Assembly (NCBI GenBank): GCA_964430245.1
Contig: CAYSEW010000003.1
Span: 1 to 64,000, forward strand
Source of the DNA: CAYSEW01 sp964430245
GTDB lineage: Bacteria > Bacteroidota > Bacteroidia > Flavobacteriales_D > Parvicellaceae
Length of the DNA: 64,000 nt
Direction of reading: 5' to 3'
Positions 8,843 through 17,014 of the stretch are shown here, one piece after another. Within the stretch, counting starts at the first letter, position 1; each line of letters begins with the position of its first letter. Under the pieces are notes generated by a model, which saw only the letters and a program-made list of their open reading frames with translations, made no database searches and was not told the DNA's origin. The position numbers were made by a program, and so were the translations under genes.

Positions 8843-10789
8843 ATGATCAATATTACATTACCAGACGGCACTGTAAAGAAAATAGAAAAAGGAACTACCT
8901 CAATGGATGTTGCAAAAAGCATCAGTGAAGGATTGGCAAGGAATGTACTAGCTGCAGAAGTAAATGGCGAAGTATGGGATCTCAATAGAGAGATTAATGA
9001 AGATGTTACCCTTAATTTACTTTCTTTCAAAGATAAAGGTGGGAAATCTACTTTCTGGCACTCCTCTGCTCATTTAATGGCAGAGGCTTTTGAAGCTTAT
9101 TATCCAGGAATTAAATTAGCCATTGGCCCTCCTATAGAAAATGGATTTTATTATGATATCGATTTTGGTTCATATGAAATTTCAGAAAAAGACCTAGTGA
9201 AGATCGAACAAAAAATGCTAGAGCTAGCAAGAGAAAAAAATGAATTTATAAGAAAAGATATTTCTAAGAATGACGCCATAGCTTATTTTAAAGAAAAAGG
9301 AGATGAGTATAAGCTTGAGCTTCTTCAAGACCTTGAGGACGGAAGTATCACCTTCTATACTCAAGGGAACTTCACAGACCTTTGCAGAGGCCCTCATATT
9401 CCTCATACAGGACATATAAAAGCTGTAAAGCTAATGAACATAGCTGGGGCTTATTGGAGAGGAGATGAAAACAATAAACAGCTTACCAGAATTTATGGTG
9501 TTTCTTTTTTAAAGAACAAAGAGCTTACAGAATATTTAGCATTACTTGAAGAAGCTAAAAAAAGAGATCACAGGAAATTGGGAAAAGAATTGGAGTTATT
9601 CACTTTTTCCGAAAGAGTTGGATCAGGTCTTCCTTTATGGCTTCCTAAAGGAGCAGCACTAAGGGATAGGTTAATAGACTTTATGAAAAAAGCCCAAACC
9701 TCCACAGGATATCTGCCTGTTGCCACACCACATATAGGCCATAAGGATCTTTATGTTTGTTCTGGACATTATGATAAATATGGTGAAGACTCTTTTCAAC
9801 CTATCAATACTCCTAATGATGGTGAGGAATTTTTATTAAAACCAATGAATTGCCCACATCACTGTGAAATCTTTAAAGCATCCCCGAAATCTTACAAAGA
9901 TCTCCCAGTTAGATATGCTGAATTTGGGACAGTTTATAGATATGAGCAAAGTGGCGAACTTCATGGACTAACTAGAGTTAGGGGTTTTACTCAGGACGAT
10001 GCTCATATTTTTTGCAGACAAGACCAGCTTGAAAATGAATTTAAAAAAGTAATAGATCTTGTTCTTTATGTATTCAAGGCATTAGACTTTAAAGATTTTG
10101 TGGTGCAAGTTTCATTGAGAGACAAGGAAAATAGAGCTAAATACATTGGTTCAGATGAAAATTGGGAGAAAGCAGAAGCTGCTATCATAAAAGCTGCACA
10201 AGACAAAGGACTTGAAACAGTAATTGAATATGGAGAAGCTGCCTTTTATGGTCCTAAATTAGATTTCATGGTTAAAGATGCTTTAAATAGAAGTTGGCAA
10301 TTGGGCACCATTCAGGTAGATTACAACCTCCCTGAAAGGTTTGAACTTGAATATACAGGTTCCGATAATAAAAAACATCGACCTGTAATGATTCATCGTG
10401 CTCCATTTGGTTCATTAGAAAGATTTGTTGCACTTTTAATTGAACATACAGCTGGTAAATTCCCATTATGGCTAAATCCTGAACAATGCATTGTTTTACC
10501 AATCAGTGAAAAATTCAATGAATATGGAGTAGAAGTTTTGAATCTGCTAAAAAATTACGATATTCGCGGTCTTGTTGACGAAAGGAATGAGAAGATCGGA
10601 AGAAAAATCAGGGATGCTGAAGTAAAAAAGATCCCTTTTATGCTGATCATTGGTGAAAAAGAATTTGCTAATAATCAAATTTCTGTAAGGCAACAAGGTA
10701 AGGGTGACCTAGGTACATTCTCTTTAGATGAGTTTGCTGAAATCATCCAAAAAGAAATTGAAGAAAAGTTGATTCAATTTGAACAATAA
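8843..10789 (+). CDS. thrS: Threonyl-tRNA synthetase
   Basis: Class II threonyl-tRNA synthetase of 648 residues, charging tRNA-Thr. The domain order is TGS (starts MINITLPDG), the editing domain with its HSSAHLMAEA zinc-type motif, the catalytic core (MNCPHHCEIF zinc ligands; RYEQSGELHGLTRVRGF motif 2; MIHRAPFGSLERF motif 3) and an anticodon-binding domain. I chose the ATG at 8843 because the protein family begins with the TGS strand MINITLPDG and because the promoter box overlaps the upstream alternative. It leads the cluster thrS-infC-rpmI-rplT, the usual bacterial order. Confidence 0.97.
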   Translation: MINITLPDGTVKKIEKGTTSMDVAKSISEGLARNVLAAEVNGEVWDLNREINEDVTLNLLSFKDKGGKSTFWHSSAHLMAEAFEAYYPGIKLAIGPPIENGFYYDIDFGSYEISEKDLVKIEQKMLELAREKNEFIRKDISKNDAIAYFKEKGDEYKLELLQDLEDGSITFYTQGNFTDLCRGPHIPHTGHIKAVKLMNIAGAYWRGDENNKQLTRIYGVSFLKNKELTEYLALLEEAKKRDHRKLGKELELFTFSERVGSGLPLWLPKGAALRDRLIDFMKKAQTSTGYLPVATPHIGHKDLYVCSGHYDKYGEDSFQPINTPNDGEEFLLKPMNCPHHCEIFKASPKSYKDLPVRYAEFGTVYRYEQSGELHGLTRVRGFTQDDAHIFCRQDQLENEFKKVIDLVLYVFKALDFKDFVVQVSLRDKENRAKYIGSDENWEKAEAAIIKAAQDKGLETVIEYGEAAFYGPKLDFMVKDALNRSWQLGTIQVDYNLPERFELEYTGSDNKKHRPVMIHRAPFGSLERFVALLIEHTAGKFPLWLNPEQCIVLPISEKFNEYGVEVLNLLKNYDIRGLVDERNEKIGRKIRDAEVKKIPFMLIIGEKEFANNQISVRQQGKGDLGTFSLDEFAEIIQKEIEEKLIQFEQ

Positions 10790-10815
10790 GTTAGATTAAT
10801 TAAAAAGGAGGAATA

Positions 10816-11361
10816 ATTAGACCAAGAAGACCAAGAGGTGCAAGGGTTTTTAAAGAAGATCCGCATCGAATAAACGAAAAAATAAGAGTACCTGAAGTAA
10901 GGGTAGTCGGAGAAGGAATAGAGCAAGGTGTATACCCTGTTCAAAAAGCCCTTGAAATGGCACAGGAAATGGATTTAGATCTTGTGGAGATCTCACCAAA
11001 TGCTAAACCGCCTGTTTGCAAGATCATTAATTATAAAAAGTTTCTTTATGAACAAAAAAAGAAACAGAAAGAATTAAAATCTAAACAAACAAAAGTTGTC
11101 ATTAAAGAAATTCGTTTTGGTCCTAATACAGATGATCATGACTTTGACTTTAAATTAAATCATGCTAAAAAGTTCTTATCTGATGGAGCAAAGCTTAAAG
11201 CTTTTGTCTTTTTTAAGGGTAGAACAATAGTTTTTAAAGACAGGGGTGAAATATTATTATTAAGGTTTGCTCAGGAATTAGAAGAATACGGTGTTGTTGA
11301 ACAAATGCCAGATCTTCAAGGAAAGAAAATGACCATAATAATTAACCCTAAGAAAAAATAG
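10816..11361 (+). CDS. infC: Translation initiation factor IF-3 with ATT start
   Basis: IF-3 binds the 30S subunit and polices start-codon choice. The frame from 10816 to the stop is open for 181 codons and encodes the full N-domain (HRINEKIRVPEVRVVGEG; the basic leader RPRRPRGARVF precedes it) and the C-domain (KEIRFGPNTDDHDFDFK, FVFFKGR, MPDLQGKKMTIIINPKKK). The first ATG in frame (10957) would delete most of the N-domain. A purine-rich AAGGAGG (10805-10811) stands 4 bases before ATT at 10816; ATA at 10813 is the only other nearby choice. An AUU start with autorepression is the classic infC arrangement in E. coli. Confidence 0.93.
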   Translation: MRPRRPRGARVFKEDPHRINEKIRVPEVRVVGEGIEQGVYPVQKALEMAQEMDLDLVEISPNAKPPVCKIINYKKFLYEQKKKQKELKSKQTKVVIKEIRFGPNTDDHDFDFKLNHAKKFLSDGAKLKAFVFFKGRTIVFKDRGEILLLRFAQELEEYGVVEQMPDLQGKKMTIIINPKKK

Positions 11362-11389
11362 AAGTAATAACAATACAATATATAGAGAC

Positions 11390-11584
11390 ATGCCTAAAAT
11401 GAAAACAAATGCCAGCGCAAAGAAGAGATTCAAGTTCACTGGCTCAGGTAAGATCAAAAGAAAACATGCTTTCAAAAGCCATATTTTGACTAAGAAAGCT
11501 ACTAAAAGAAAAAGAAACCTGACTAAAGCCGGATTGGTTCATAAGTCAGATGTAAAGAGTATTAAGCTGCAATTATGCGCTTAA
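11390..11584 (+). CDS. rpmI: 50S ribosomal protein L35
   Basis: A 64-residue basic protein with the L35 signature: MPKMKTNASAKKRFK at the start and HKSDVKSIK near the end. It lies 28 bases after infC in the conserved infC-rpmI-rplT order and binds 23S rRNA in the large subunit. Confidence 0.97.
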   Translation: MPKMKTNASAKKRFKFTGSGKIKRKHAFKSHILTKKATKRKRNLTKAGLVHKSDVKSIKLQLCA

Positions 11585-11678
11585 CCATTCTTTGGTTATT
11601 TAAATGTTAAACCCGGTAATTAGTCAAAAAAAGATAAGATTAGAACACTAACGCTAAGTACCAAAAAATTTAAAAATT

Positions 11679-12023
11679 ATGCCTAGATCAGTAAATAGTG
11701 TAGCCGCAAAAGCAAGGAGAAAAAAAATATTAAAGCTTGCTAAAGGTTATTTCGGAAGAAGAAAAAATGTACATACAGTAGCTAAAAATGCTGTAGAAAA
11801 AGGTCTTCAGTACGCTTATAGAGATAGAAGACAAAAAAAGAGAAACTTTAGAGCTCTATGGATTCAAAGAATTAATGCTGGTGCCAGATTACATGGCATG
11901 AGCTATTCTGAGTTCATGGGTAAAATAAGTGCAAAAGGAATTCAATTGAATAGAAAAACATTAGCAGATCTTGCTATGAATCATCCTGAAGCATTTAAAG
12001 CTGTAGTAGACTCTATTAAATAG
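11679..12023 (+). CDS. rplT: 50S ribosomal protein L20
   Basis: A 114-residue L20. It starts MPRSVNSVAAKARRKKILK and contains RDRRQKKRNFRALWIQRINAG and LNRKTLADLA, all family hallmarks. L20 is an early assembly protein of the 50S subunit and in other bacteria represses this operon. The 94-base gap from rpmI could hold a leader structure, but I could not identify one. The operon ends at a clear terminator just downstream. Confidence 0.97.
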   Translation: MPRSVNSVAAKARRKKILKLAKGYFGRRKNVHTVAKNAVEKGLQYAYRDRRQKKRNFRALWIQRINAGARLHGMSYSEFMGKISAKGIQLNRKTLADLAMNHPEAFKAVVDSIK

Positions 12024-12046
12024 ATTATTAATTTTTGTTATTACTT

Positions 12047-12072
12047 AAAAAGGGGGCATTGCCCCCTTTTTT
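12047..12072 (+). terminator. Rho-independent terminator after rplT
   Basis: GGGGGC (12052-12057), loop ATT, GCCCCC (12061-12066), then six T. The A-run on the left makes it usable on both strands, so it probably also serves the convergent glycosyltransferase gene whose stop lies at its edge. Confidence 0.92.
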
Positions 12073-13321
12073 ATTGCTTATCTATTTCCTTATACTCCTC
12101 TAATAGCATGTGAAGAGTATTTTTACTAGTTACACCAAAATGATTTAATAATTCATTTGCATTAATCATTAATGAAGAATCAGAAACATGATGCTCTTTT
12201 ATAAAATGAACATATTTTAATATCCAGAATGCATCAAATGTCTTATAAAATCTATCTTTAAAAGTAGCTGTAGATGCTGAATTAGACATTAACATGTCTA
12301 ATGTTAGACACCATTGATCTTTATTTAAAAACAACTTTATAAGTTTTGGGAAACGTTCATAGTCATATACAGCATTTTCAATTACTAATTCTAACCATTC
12401 TTTTAAAGCAATGAAAATTTTAAATGAATAAGTAACATCTAAATCCCTAATTCCAAACATCATTTCCTGAATAGCCCTACCTGTTCCAAAAGGAACTCTA
12501 TCTGATACTCTTGGGGATGGGGTAATTCGAGTTGTATTGATCTCTCCAAAATTTCCTAACCCTATGATCTTATTGATGAAGTAAAAATCCTCCCCTGCTT
12601 TTCTTCGATTCATCCCCCCTTGTTTTGCATAAGCAGAAGCCCTTACAGCCATAGAGCTCCCTACTGTATGATATGCATATGGAGCACCACAATATTTTAA
12701 AGCATTCTTGTAATACCTTAAATGAGTTTCATATTTTAAAATCCCATCATAGATCTCTTTTTTAAATTCAGTTCCATTTAATGGATGTTCAAAATAGATA
12801 GATGCACCATTATATCCTTTGGTTTGAAAAGCATTTAATACTTCTTTGATATAATTTGAATCCAATGTTGCATCAGCATCAAAACAACAAATCACACCAT
12901 CCTTATTGATCTGCTGGAACCTTCTTAAGGCTTCATCCATTCCAATTTTTCTTGCCCACCCTACTCCTGCATGTTTCTTAGGTAAATTAGTAGCATCTAT
13001 AGTATGAAAAAAAACAGGCAGCTTAATAGTATTCTCATTGAAGGATTTCACTTCATTAAAAGTCTTGATATTCTGGTCTATAATAGCTGGATCAGCTCCT
13101 TCTGGATGATTTATTACTACAATAACATCGACTTGAATATTATCCGAAAAATCACAATTGGAAATAGATTGTAAAGACCTTACAATATTTGGCTCATTAT
13201 AAGATGGAATAACAATACACATTTCCAATCGCTCATCAACTGAATTATTTAGCTGCATAGGAGATACTGGAAATCTGTCTAGATAGATTTGAGCTATGGA
13301 GATAAACGATTTTTCCTCCAT
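12071..13321 (-). CDS. Family 2 glycosyltransferase
   Basis: A 416-residue protein with a GT2-like nucleotide-sugar transferase fold near the N-terminus. Visible are a CIVIPSYNEPN-type opening strand, a DAD-containing segment (CCFDADATLD, about residues 145-155) for metal and nucleotide binding, and GEDFYFINK as the acceptor-side acidic motif. There is no transmembrane segment. The start overlaps the end of pdxH by 28 bases, so the two genes are probably cotranscribed. Acceptor and sugar are unknown. Confidence 0.82.
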   Translation of the reverse strand: MEEKSFISIAQIYLDRFPVSPMQLNNSVDERLEMCIVIPSYNEPNIVRSLQSISNCDFSDNIQVDVIVVINHPEGADPAIIDQNIKTFNEVKSFNENTIKLPVFFHTIDATNLPKKHAGVGWARKIGMDEALRRFQQINKDGVICCFDADATLDSNYIKEVLNAFQTKGYNGASIYFEHPLNGTEFKKEIYDGILKYETHLRYYKNALKYCGAPYAYHTVGSSMAVRASAYAKQGGMNRRKAGEDFYFINKIIGLGNFGEINTTRITPSPRVSDRVPFGTGRAIQEMMFGIRDLDVTYSFKIFIALKEWLELVIENAVYDYERFPKLIKLFLNKDQWCLTLDMLMSNSASTATFKDRFYKTFDAFWILKYVHFIKEHHVSDSSLMINANELLNHFGVTSKNTLHMLLEEYKEIDKQ

Positions 13322-13950
13322 AAGTTATTTTCTTTTGAATATAAGATACGATCGTGTAATCTACTAGGTCTGCCCTGCCAAAATTCAATTTTTTCAGCAA
13401 TTAAATGAAAACCACCCCAAAAAGGTGGACGATCTACCTCTTTACCTTTAAATTTTGCTTCTATTTCCTTTATTTTCTTTATCAACACGTTTCTAGATGA
13501 GATAACATCACTTTGAGCAGATGCCCATGCACCAATCTGACTCTCTCTTGGTCTATTTTTAAAATAAGTGTCTGAAAGTTCATCATCCACTCTTTCTATA
13601 TTTCCTTCTATTCTAACCTGCCTTTCCAACTCAATCCAGAAAATATTTAATGATGCAGAAGGGTTAGTATCAAGATCTTTAGCTTTCTGAGATTGATAAT
13701 TGGTATAAAAAACAAATCCACTTTCTGTTATATCCCTTATATAGATCATTCTTGAGCTAGGCTTATTTTCCTTATTCACTGTAGATAAACAAGCTGCATA
13801 TGGGTCTGGAACTTCAGCGTCAATTGCCTCTTTAAACCAAACAGCATATTGCTCAAAAGGATCATCATTTATAGATTGATCATCCAATGATTGACTGGAG
13901 AAATCTCTTCTTTTTGCATTGAGGTAATTCCTCACTTCTTTTATACCCAT
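13294..13950 (-). CDS. pdxH: Pyridoxamine 5'-phosphate oxidase
   Basis: FMN-dependent oxidase converting PNP or PMP to pyridoxal 5'-phosphate. The 218-residue length is typical. PSSRMIYIRDI, GFVFYTNYQSQKAKDL, NRPRESQIGAWASAQSDVI and the C-terminal EFWQGRPSRLHDR and WRKNRLSP are the family signature for FMN and PLP binding. The start is supported by a -7 box that ends 4 bases upstream of the ATG. Confidence 0.97.
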   Translation of the reverse strand: MGIKEVRNYLNAKRRDFSSQSLDDQSINDDPFEQYAVWFKEAIDAEVPDPYAACLSTVNKENKPSSRMIYIRDITESGFVFYTNYQSQKAKDLDTNPSASLNIFWIELERQVRIEGNIERVDDELSDTYFKNRPRESQIGAWASAQSDVISSRNVLIKKIKEIEAKFKGKEVDRPPFWGGFHLIAEKIEFWQGRPSRLHDRILYSKENNLWRKNRLSP

Positions 13951-13954
13951 GTAT

Positions 13955-13962
13955 CAAAATTA
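13955..13962 (-). promoter_or_regulatory. -7 promoter box of pdxH
   Basis: Read on the minus strand this is TAATTTTG, fitting TAnnTTTG, ending 4 bases before the pdxH ATG. No TTG is seen at the -33 distance. Confidence 0.45.
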
Positions 13963-14025
13963 ACAATTAATCATCTATTTAATTAAAATAATATCATTGC
14001 TAAACAAGTTAGGTATTAGTTATAT

Positions 14026-14033
14026 TATATTTG
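14026..14033 (+). promoter_or_regulatory. -7 promoter box of the kds operon
   Basis: TATATTTG, ending 4 bases before the kdsB ATG, so the mRNA should be nearly leaderless. The nearest upstream TTG is 26 bases away, slightly outside the usual 17-23. Confidence 0.5.
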
Positions 14034-14037
14034 TTAT

Positions 14038-14811
14038 ATGTTGAAAAACCAGCATCATAAAGGAGTACTAGGTATTATTCCTGCTAGGTATCATTCTTCT
14101 AGGCTTGAAGGCAAACCATTAGCAACAATAGATGGAAAACCTATGATACAGCATGTCTATGAACGTGCTAGTGAAGTACTTGATCAGCTATTAGTAGCAA
14201 CAGATGACAAAAGAATTGCAGATGCTGTTCATGCTTTTAATGGAAATGTAATAATGACTGAGGCTAATCATTCTACTGGAACCAATAGGTGCTTAGAAGC
14301 TTTAAATAAATGGGAAATGGATGGAAATCAAGCATCCATCATCATTAACATTCAAGGAGATGAACCATTATTAAACACAAGTCACCTAGAACAATTAATT
14401 GATTGCTTTGGTGACCCTTCAACTTCTATCTCAACCTTAGCCTTGAAAATCAAACCTGGTGAAAACTTAGAAGAAGGAAAAGTTTTTTTAACAAAGGATA
14501 AACATAATTTCGCTTTGTATTTTAGTAGATATCCTATTCCTTATAATAGGGATTTACCTAAAGAGAAATGGAGCAATAATCATCAATATTATCAGCATAT
14601 TGGGATTTATGGCTTTCGAAAAGATGCACTGGAAAGATTTGCTAATATGAATGAAAGCCCTCTTGAAATATCCGAAAAACTAGAACAGCTCAGGTGGCTT
14701 GAAGCTGGTGAAAAAATTAAAGTAACAGTAACAGATAAATATTCACAACCCGTTGACACAAAGGAAGACCTAGAAAAAGTTAGGACTATATTTCAATCAA
14801 AAGGTGAATGA
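14038..14811 (+). CDS. kdsB: 3-deoxy-manno-octulosonate cytidylyltransferase (CMP-KDO synthetase)
   Basis: Activates KDO with CTP to CMP-KDO for the LPS inner core. The 257-residue length is standard. IPARYHSSRLEGKPL is the nucleotide-binding opening; NIQGDEPL and the segment around YFSRYPIPYNR complete the active site; QPVDTKEDLEKVR closes the protein as usual. First gene of kdsB-kdsD-kdsA, so KDO synthesis and activation are made together here. Confidence 0.97.
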   Translation: MLKNQHHKGVLGIIPARYHSSRLEGKPLATIDGKPMIQHVYERASEVLDQLLVATDDKRIADAVHAFNGNVIMTEANHSTGTNRCLEALNKWEMDGNQASIIINIQGDEPLLNTSHLEQLIDCFGDPSTSISTLALKIKPGENLEEGKVFLTKDKHNFALYFSRYPIPYNRDLPKEKWSNNHQYYQHIGIYGFRKDALERFANMNESPLEISEKLEQLRWLEAGEKIKVTVTDKYSQPVDTKEDLEKVRTIFQSKGE

Positions 14812-14841
14812 TTATCTCTATTTTTGTAAAAATTCGAATCA

Positions 14842-15441
14842 TTGAAAAATAAGATTAAACAGCTGATCGATAAAGAAATTGAAGCCATTAGAAATATTCC
14901 TATTGATGGAATCATTGAATCCGTGATTGATATTCTTTATGAACGTATCCATTTAAAACAAGGGAAATTAGTGATCAGCGGCATGGGTAAAGCTGGTCAA
15001 ATAGGAATGAATATTGCCACTACCCTTTCTTCAACTGGTACAGCATCTGTATTCTTACATCCTAGTGAAGCTCAGCATGGCGACCTAGGACTTATACAAA
15101 AAAACGATGTGCTCTTATTGATCTCTAATTCAGGAAAAACAAGAGAAATTCTTGAATTGGATCAGCTAGTAAAAAACCTACATAACAACATTCCTGTAAT
15201 TGCATTAACAGGAAATATAGACAGCCCCTTAGCTGATGTTTCCAATATATGTTTATATACAGGAGCACCTGAAGAAATCTGTCCTTTAGGATTAACACCT
15301 ACAACATCAACAACAGTAATGACAGTAGTTGGTGACATTTTGGTAGTCAACATGATAGAAAAGATAGGTTTTAGTAAAGAAGATTATTCCCTTAGGCATC
15401 ATAGTGGATATTTAGGAAAAAAAGCAAAAGGTCATGAGTAA
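14842..15441 (+). CDS. kdsD: D-arabinose 5-phosphate isomerase, SIS domain only
   Basis: Interconverts ribulose 5-phosphate and arabinose 5-phosphate, the first committed substrate for KDO. This 199-residue protein is a single SIS domain (SGMGKAGQIGMNIATTLSSTG, HPSEAQHGDLG, SNSGKTREI, TPTTSTTVM). It lacks the pair of CBS domains found in E. coli KdsD. Lone-SIS isomerases of this type are known from Bacteroides. It starts with TTG at 14842, 30 bases after kdsB, and its end overlaps kdsA by 8 bases, which supports one operon. The missing CBS pair implies that regulation, if any, acts on the SIS domain. Confidence 0.92.
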   Translation: MKNKIKQLIDKEIEAIRNIPIDGIIESVIDILYERIHLKQGKLVISGMGKAGQIGMNIATTLSSTGTASVFLHPSEAQHGDLGLIQKNDVLLLISNSGKTREILELDQLVKNLHNNIPVIALTGNIDSPLADVSNICLYTGAPEEICPLGLTPTTSTTVMTVVGDILVVNMIEKIGFSKEDYSLRHHSGYLGKKAKGHE

Positions 15442-16207
15442 ACTTACTTTAATAGCAGGCCCATGTGCAATTGAAGAAAAAGAAACTTCTTTTTTAATTG
15501 CTGAAAAGGTAAAACAGATCTGCAACTTGTTGGACATTCGATTTATTTTCAAAGGAAGCTATAAAAAAGCCAACAGATCTAGGCTGGATAGCTTTACTGG
15601 AATTGATGAGCAATATGCATTGACTATTTTAAAAGAAATAGCAGATGAATTTCAAATTGAAACTATAACCGATGTTCATGAAAGTCATGAACCCGAAAAA
15701 ATTGCAGCATTTGTAGATCATCTTCAAATCCCTGCTTTTCTATGTAGACAAACAGACCTCCTTTTAGCTGCAGGGAATACTGGATTGGGAGTAAATATTA
15801 AAAAAGGTCAATTCATGTCTCCTGCATCTATGAAATTTGCTCTTGAAAAAGTTCAATCTACAGGAAATGATAACATTTGGTTATGTGAAAGAGGTAACAG
15901 CTTTGGCTATAATGACCTCATCGTAGATGCTACATCGATACATCAAATGAAAAAGCATGGCGCTCCTGTAATAATGGACTGCACCCATGCTGTTCAAAAA
16001 CCCAATCAAATAGGTGGAGTAACTGGTGGTGATCCTACACTAATAGAAGCCATAGCACTTAGCGCTGCTGCTACTGGAGCAGATGGATTATTCATTGAAA
16101 CTCACCCCAATCCTGCATCAGCAAAAAGCGACCCGCATACTATGCTACAGCTAGATCAGTTAGAAATGATTTTAACAAAAGTAATCAAAGTTAAAGACGC
16201 CCTTTAA
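15434..16207 (+). CDS. kdsA: KDO-8-phosphate synthase
   Basis: Condenses arabinose 5-phosphate with phosphoenolpyruvate. The 257-residue barrel has AGPCAIE at the start, FKGSYKKANRSR for substrate binding, RQTDLL, and MDCTHAVQKPN followed by GGVTGGDP. It overlaps kdsD by 8 bases and completes the pathway from ribulose 5-phosphate to CMP-KDO, apart from the KDO-8-phosphate phosphatase, which is not in this cluster. Confidence 0.97.
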   Translation: MSKLTLIAGPCAIEEKETSFLIAEKVKQICNLLDIRFIFKGSYKKANRSRLDSFTGIDEQYALTILKEIADEFQIETITDVHESHEPEKIAAFVDHLQIPAFLCRQTDLLLAAGNTGLGVNIKKGQFMSPASMKFALEKVQSTGNDNIWLCERGNSFGYNDLIVDATSIHQMKKHGAPVIMDCTHAVQKPNQIGGVTGGDPTLIEAIALSAAATGADGLFIETHPNPASAKSDPHTMLQLDQLEMILTKVIKVKDAL

Positions 16208-16303
16208 TACAACAGAATCCTCTGTTTATTAACAGGTTAGTGTGATATACTTAATTAAATACTAATTGAACATGTTATTTGATTTTCTATATTTACGGCC
16301 GAT

Positions 16304-17014
16304 TTGAGGTCCTTTTTTACATATAGTTTTACTTTTTTTATACTCATTTTTTTTACAAGTGGAAAGTGTTCTTCTCCTGAATTAAAAGAATTCACTCATA
16401 AAAAATATGCCGAATTAAATCAACCAGAAATTAGCTATGATGCATTTCACAACGCTACAATAGGTTATTATTATTTACTTAAAAAGGGAACTTTAAAAAA
16501 TACCAGATACCTTTCTATCATTGACATGTCTAAAAGTGCCAACAAGGAACGTTATTACCTTATAGACATGAAGGAAAACAAATTGGTTTATCAATCATTA
16601 ATAGCCCACGGCAAAAATACTGGTGAAGAATACGCAAAACATTTTTCCAATATCGAAAATAGCTACCAAACAAGTATTGGTTTTTATACTACTGCCGAGA
16701 CTTATACTGGCAAAAATGGATTATCTATGAGAATGGATGGCCTTGAATACTGTAATGACAAGGCTAGGAAAAGGGATATTGTTGTTCATAATGCTGATTA
16801 TGTTAGCCCACAATATATTAAAGAAAATGGAAGACTAGGAAGAAGCTTTGGTTGTCCTGCCTTACCAATAAAAGGTTATGAGAAAATAATTGAAAAAATA
16901 AAAAATGGTAGTTGCTTTTACATTTACTATCCGGATAGAAAATATTTTCAGAAATCTTCTATAATAAAGCTAGGGGAAAAAGCGCAATTAACAGAAAATG
17001 GTCAGCTACTCTAA
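16304..17014 (+). CDS. Exported murein L,D-transpeptidase catalytic-domain protein
   Basis: A 236-residue protein with a signal peptide and a Cys at about residue 23 (SGKCSS), which may be a lipobox. The C-terminal half is an L,D-transpeptidase-like catalytic domain with DIVVHNADYV (His) and GRSFGCPAL (the Cys nucleophile context). This family is often listed as murein L,D-transpeptidase catalytic domain protein. The best start is TTG at 16304. It is convergent with a second, larger L,D-transpeptidase and overlaps it by 9 bases. Confidence 0.85.
   Translation: MRSFFTYSFTFFILIFFTSGKCSSPELKEFTHKKYAELNQPEISYDAFHNATIGYYYLLKKGTLKNTRYLSIIDMSKSANKERYYLIDMKENKLVYQSLIAHGKNTGEEYAKHFSNIENSYQTSIGFYTTAETYTGKNGLSMRMDGLEYCNDKARKRDIVVHNADYVSPQYIKENGRLGRSFGCPALPIKGYEKIIEKIKNGSCFYIYYPDRKYFQKSSIIKLGEKAQLTENGQLL

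Noticed and set aside
10957..11361. infC starting at the first ATG
   Set aside because: It would delete most of the conserved IF-3 N-domain, which is coded in frame back to ATT at 10816.
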